Source: Gynuella sp050296195 (GTDB taxonomy: Bacteria > Pseudomonadota > Gammaproteobacteria > Pseudomonadales > Natronospirillaceae). From it: DNA of 64,000 nucleotides. A program made the translations under genes and the position numbers. The stretch lies in the NCBI RefSeq assembly GCF_050296195.1, contig NZ_JBNKRB010000005.1; one strand, 5' to 3'. The notes beneath the pieces are model-generated. The model had not been told where the DNA came from. It saw only the letters and a list, made by a program, of their open reading frames with translations, and ran no database searches. Position 1 is the first letter of the stretch, and every line of letters starts with the position of its first letter. Below, piece by piece: positions 60,455 to 64,000 of this stretch.

Positions 60455-62533
60455 TCAGACTTTGCCGTATTTCTCGCCATCGGGAATCCATCGTTTTATG
60501 ACCGGCTCTACATTTTCCGGATAATATGTAAGAAGCTGTTCTGCCAGCCACTGTACATCATCCAGCATGCCGGCGTCACGTTGCAGATCTGCCACTTTAA
60601 ATTGCATGAGTCCGGTTTGTCGGGTCCCCAAAACCTCCCCTGGGCCACGCAATTCCAGGTCTTTTTCTGCGATTTTGAAGCCATCGTTGGTTTCCTTCAT
60701 CACCTGCAAACGCTCCTTGCCCTGCTGCGATAATGAGGATCCATATACCAACACACAGAAGCTCTCCTGATCCCCCCGACCAACACGCCCACGCAACTGA
60801 TGTAACTGAGCCAACCCCAAACGTTCGGGATTCTCGATAATCATGACAGAGGCATTGGGCACATCCACTCCAACCTCGATGACGGTGGTGGCTACCAGCA
60901 GATGTAAATCCCCTTTTTTGAAGTGTTCCATCACTTCGGCCTTCTGTGTCGCTTTCATACGGCCATGCACCAGACCGATCCGCAACTGCGGCAATGCCAA
61001 CGCCAGATCTGCCGCAGTATCTTCGGCCGCCTGGCATTGCAGCTCTTCTGATTCTTCAATCAGCGTACACACCCAGTAAACCTGCCGGCCAGACTGACAG
61101 GCACTGGCTACCCTGGCAATCACATCAACCCGGCGCTGATCACTGATAGTCGTCGTCACCACGGGTTTACGCCCCGGCGGCAATTCATCGATAATGGAAC
61201 AATCCAAATCAGCGTAGGCACTCATGGTCAGGGTTCTGGGAATCGGAGTTGCGGTCATAATCAACTGATGAGGAATCTGACCACTGCTCTGGCCTTTTTC
61301 CCGTAACGCCAATCGCTGGTGCACCCCAAATCGATGCTGTTCGTCGATAATAATCAACCCCAGACGATGAAAACGGACCGATTCCTGAAACAACGCGTGA
61401 GTACCAACGACAATCGTGGCGCGTCCTTCGGCAACCTCCGCCAGCTGTTGTTCACGGATTTTTTTGTTGTGTTTGCCAACCAGCCAGGCCACCCCCAGCC
61501 CCAACGGATTTACCAGCTGACAGATATTATTAAAATGCTGCTCTGCCAGGATCTCCGTGGGCACCATCAGCGCACACTGAAAACCGTTTTCCACCGCCTG
61601 CAATGCTGCCAAGACCGCAACCATGGTTTTACCTGAGCCGACATCCCCCTGAACCAACCGCATCATTGGTACTCTGCGACACATATCCGCACTGAGCTCG
61701 GTAAACACCCGCTGCTGTGCAGCTGTCAACTGAAAGGGCAGCCGGGCCTTCAATGCCTCTACATGATGCCCATGTAACGGCATGGCCACCGCAGGTTCCA
61801 ATTGCGCCTGCTGTTTGAGCTGTTTGAGGCTAAGGTTGTGGGCCAATAGCTCTTCCAGTGCCAACCGTCGCTGGGCTGGATGCTGCCCTTGTTCAAACAG
61901 ATCCAGGCGGGTATCGGTGGATGGGTGATGGAGTTCCTGAACCGCCTGAGCAAGAGTTGGGAGCTGGAACTTCTGCAGCAGCACTTCTGGCACGTAGTCC
62001 GGCAATTGCCGAACATGTGGCAGCACCTGATCCACCAGCAACCGTATGCGTGTCTGATTCAACCCTTCAGTCGTTGGATACAGGGGGGTCAAACAGTTTT
62101 CCAGAGGACTTGCGGTGGCAGCATTCAGCAGCTTGTATTCCGGATGATACATTTCATAACCGGTACTGCCGGTACGAACTTCTCCATAACAACGGACCCG
62201 GTTACCCGAGACAAATTGATTTTTCTGGGCAGCACTGAAATGAAAGAATCGTAGAGTCAGCGTACCGGTACCATCCTGTACCCGCACCACCAGAGACCGA
62301 CGCTTGCCAAACACCACCTGGGCGGCACGAACCTCTGCTTCCACCACCACTGCCTGACCAAAACGCAAACCACCGATCGGTGCAATCCGGGTACGATCCT
62401 GGTAACGGTATGGCAGATGGAACAGCAGATCCAGTGGTTGAAAAACGCCGATTTTATTGAGCTTCTCAACCAGTTTTTCGCCGACGCCTTTGAGGTTGGT
62501 CAGTTTAAGTGTCGTGGTTGTGCTTAATGACAC
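60455..62533 (-). CDS. recG: ATP-dependent DNA helicase RecG
   Basis: This 692-residue protein has a wedge/OB domain (about 50-150) and helicase motifs: I MRLVQGDVGSGKT, II IIDEQHRFG, III MTATPIPRT, V IEVGVDVPNA and VI HQLRGRVGRG. It remodels stalled replication forks and Holliday junctions. The start overlaps the 3' end of oxyR by 29 bases, so the two genes are cotranscribed, as in Pseudomonas. The length is normal for RecG. Confidence 0.97.
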   Translation of the reverse strand: MSLSTTTTLKLTNLKGVGEKLVEKLNKIGVFQPLDLLFHLPYRYQDRTRIAPIGGLRFGQAVVVEAEVRAAQVVFGKRRSLVVRVQDGTGTLTLRFFHFSAAQKNQFVSGNRVRCYGEVRTGSTGYEMYHPEYKLLNAATASPLENCLTPLYPTTEGLNQTRIRLLVDQVLPHVRQLPDYVPEVLLQKFQLPTLAQAVQELHHPSTDTRLDLFEQGQHPAQRRLALEELLAHNLSLKQLKQQAQLEPAVAMPLHGHHVEALKARLPFQLTAAQQRVFTELSADMCRRVPMMRLVQGDVGSGKTMVAVLAALQAVENGFQCALMVPTEILAEQHFNNICQLVNPLGLGVAWLVGKHNKKIREQQLAEVAEGRATIVVGTHALFQESVRFHRLGLIIIDEQHRFGVHQRLALREKGQSSGQIPHQLIMTATPIPRTLTMSAYADLDCSIIDELPPGRKPVVTTTISDQRRVDVIARVASACQSGRQVYWVCTLIEESEELQCQAAEDTAADLALALPQLRIGLVHGRMKATQKAEVMEHFKKGDLHLLVATTVIEVGVDVPNASVMIIENPERLGLAQLHQLRGRVGRGDQESFCVLVYGSSLSQQGKERLQVMKETNDGFKIAEKDLELRGPGEVLGTRQTGLMQFKVADLQRDAGMLDDVQWLAEQLLTYYPENVEPVIKRWIPDGEKYGKV

Positions 62534-63416
62534 TGGCGATTAACTCCATGGCTTTTGGTCGGGTATAAGTGGCCCGCCAGGAAAGTGCTACGGTACGGGT
62601 GGGCGGATTGTCAGCAAACGGCACCACTTTGATCAGATTGGGATTGTATTGTCCCGGTCTGGCAGCAGAACCCGGCAATATGGTCAACCCCATGCCGGAT
62701 GCCACCATGTATTTCAAAGTCTCCAGGGAGCTGCCGGACGTCAGCGAGCGCATCGGTGACGATTTTTCCAACGTGGATTGCTGAATGGCCGGACAAGATT
62801 GCATGATCTGATCCCGCACACAATGACCATCACCCAGTAACAGCAGGGTTTCATCTGCCAGTTGCTCCTGCGATACACTGGCCATTTGTGCGACCGGGTG
62901 ACTATACGGTGCAAGCACTACAAACTCTTCGTCATACAGCGGTCGGGTTACCAGATCCGTACCGGTAAAGGGCATGGCTACGACCGCCGCATCAATATCG
63001 CCAGCAATCAATTGTTTGCGCAGACTGGCGGTAAAGTTTTCTTCAATATACAAAGGCATCTGTGGAGCCCGCTGATGCAATTCAGGAATCACAACCGGCA
63101 GCAGGTATGGAGCAATCGTAAAAATAGCCCCGAGACGGATTTCGCCTTGCAGCGGATCCTGGGAATTCTGGGCGATAGCCTGTATATCACTGACTTCCTG
63201 GAGTACCTTGCGGGCCCGTTGCACGATATGCATACCAATGGGAGTCACATCAATTTGCTGGTTGCGACGCTCAAATAACGCCACATTGAGCTTTTCTTCC
63301 AGCTTCTTAATGGCCACACTCAACGTTGGTTGGCTGACAAAACATTGCTCAGCAGCCTGGCCAAAGTGTTTCAGCTCTGACAAAGCCACCAAGTATTTCA
63401 GTTCATTCAATGTCAT
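62505..63416 (-). CDS. oxyR: Hydrogen peroxide-sensing regulator OxyR
   Basis: This 303-residue LysR-type regulator has an N-terminal winged helix (LNELKYLVALSELKHFGQAAEQCFVSQPTLSVAIKKLEEKL). Both OxyR redox cysteines fall at positions 199 and 208 in GDGHCVRDQIMQSC, the same numbering as E. coli. Peroxide forms a disulfide between them and switches on antioxidant genes. I use the ATG at 63416, where homologues begin; the frame extends to 63506 without support. It is upstream of recG. Confidence 0.96.
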   Translation of the reverse strand: MTLNELKYLVALSELKHFGQAAEQCFVSQPTLSVAIKKLEEKLNVALFERRNQQIDVTPIGMHIVQRARKVLQEVSDIQAIAQNSQDPLQGEIRLGAIFTIAPYLLPVVIPELHQRAPQMPLYIEENFTASLRKQLIAGDIDAAVVAMPFTGTDLVTRPLYDEEFVVLAPYSHPVAQMASVSQEQLADETLLLLGDGHCVRDQIMQSCPAIQQSTLEKSSPMRSLTSGSSLETLKYMVASGMGLTILPGSAARPGQYNPNLIKVVPFADNPPTRTVALSWRATYTRPKAMELIASVIKHNHDT

Positions 63417-63532
63417 CATAAGGGATAATTCGCATTTAAAGCTGGCTCGATTATACCGATTCAGCCACGGACCGATAGCACAAGACTGAAAATACATACA
63501 GCTCAAAAAATTATTGGAATAAGACTCTGCAT

Positions 63533-64000
63533 ATGACGAAACACTATTCGCTGATCATCCTTGGCGCAGGCGATCTGGGTTCCCGGCTGGCCCTGGAGGC
63601 CCAGCAGAATAATCTGTCGGTGTTGGCCATCAAACGCAGCCGGGATGACACGTCCAGGCCTTACGACATGAAATACCTGGATCTCACCAGCGACATTAAA
63701 CAGCTGGCCGATTATGCCTGCGACATTATGGTTTACTGTGTTGCTGCCTCTGACCGCAGTGTTATCGGGTACCGGCAAAGTTATTACCATGGCCTTAAGC
63801 AGGCTCTGGCAACCATTACCCATCAACACTGCCTGTTTGTTTCCTCAACCCGGGTCTATGGCCAGAATGAGGGCGAATGGGTCGATGAGCAGTCACCATC
63901 AAACCCGGCAGATCCTCAAGGGCAAGTTCTATGGGAGACCGAACAACTGCTCAAAGGCCAGGACTGCAGTGTCAGACTGGCTGGTATTTATGGGCCCCTG
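63533..64000 (+). CDS. NAD-dependent epimerase-like protein (3' end outside window)
   Basis: The first 156 residues are open to the window edge. They start with the dinucleotide-binding IILGAGDLGSRLA and show a short-chain/epimerase-like pattern: VYCVAAS near residue 72, then FVSSTRVYGQNEGEWVDEQSP and VRLAGIYGP. This matches YeeZ-like extended short-chain dehydrogenases, whose substrate is not known. The catalytic region is partly outside the window. It is divergent from oxyR with 116 bases between the starts. Confidence 0.85.
   Translation, partial: MTKHYSLIILGAGDLGSRLALEAQQNNLSVLAIKRSRDDTSRPYDMKYLDLTSDIKQLADYACDIMVYCVAASDRSVIGYRQSYYHGLKQALATITHQHCLFVSSTRVYGQNEGEWVDEQSPSNPADPQGQVLWETEQLLKGQDCSVRLAGIYGPL

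Overview
The window is about 64 kb of a gammaproteobacterial chromosome, most likely from a marine, polysaccharide-using member of the Oceanospirillales/Pseudomonadales side of the class. Evidence for this is the set of neighbours shared in part with Pseudomonas (recG-oxyR, an HDOD protein beside recG, rubredoxin, rubredoxin reductase and HU, phoBR beside ubiA), GacA/Csr-type RNA regulation, TRAP transport, secreted beta-1,3-glucanases and a GlyGly-CTERM sorting tail. There are no rRNA or tRNA genes, no prophage, no CRISPR array and no intact insertion sequence.

Layout. 1-4.9 kb: the end of a membrane diguanylate cyclase, ygiQ, a DUF4404 gene and a secreted small protein. 5-10.2 kb: a four-gene minus-strand operon with an octaheme tetrathionate-reductase-like cytochrome, a heptaheme/cytochrome b fusion and two YeeE/YedE sulfur transporters, behind an AT-rich palindromic operator. 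10.8-16 kb: orphan secreted and hypothetical genes, an Lrp/yjeH pair, an AraC/DUF3224 pair and an APH-like kinase. 16.2-20.8 kb: a TRAP operon with a sigma54-type promoter, divergent from an aspartoacylase. 20.9-27.9 kb: a Cys/Gly-rich membrane protein, a GH16 lipoprotein, an orphan hotdog/LolA/MMPL trio, a TauE-type exporter and yhcC.

27.9-28.6 kb holds the most striking item. It is a non-coding stretch whose minus strand reads as a roughly 500-nt CsrB/RsmZ-type RNA with about 43 GGA motifs, largely built from 62-bp tandem repeats. A GacA-box palindrome lies about 180 bp upstream of the predicted start, and a terminator sits at the other end. 28.6-36.2 kb: a DUF2971-like gene, cysZ, a response regulator, phoBR behind Pho boxes, ubiA, rubredoxin, rubredoxin reductase and hupB.

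36.2-47.5 kb: a large GH81 endo-beta-1,3-glucanase with CBM56-like modules, speA, ridA, a second diguanylate cyclase and a secreted gluzincin. This segment is flanked by an inverted pair of about 135-bp MITE-like repeats. 47.5-52.5 kb: a lysine-ketoglutarate-reductase-like enzyme, a hybrid histidine kinase with a degenerate receiver, and an FMN riboswitch controlling a ribN-type transporter. 52.5-58.5 kb: an aapJQMP amino-acid ABC transporter with a sigma54-type promoter and a divergent lipoprotein paralogue of the binding protein. 58.5-64 kb: a SutA-like protein, an HDOD protein, recG, oxyR and the start of a nucleoside-sugar-epimerase-like gene.

Together the genes suggest an organism that degrades laminarin-type glucans, imports amino acids and organic acids under nitrogen/carbon-responsive sigma54 control, handles reduced or oxidised sulfur compounds, and switches lifestyle through Gac/Csr and c-di-GMP signalling.
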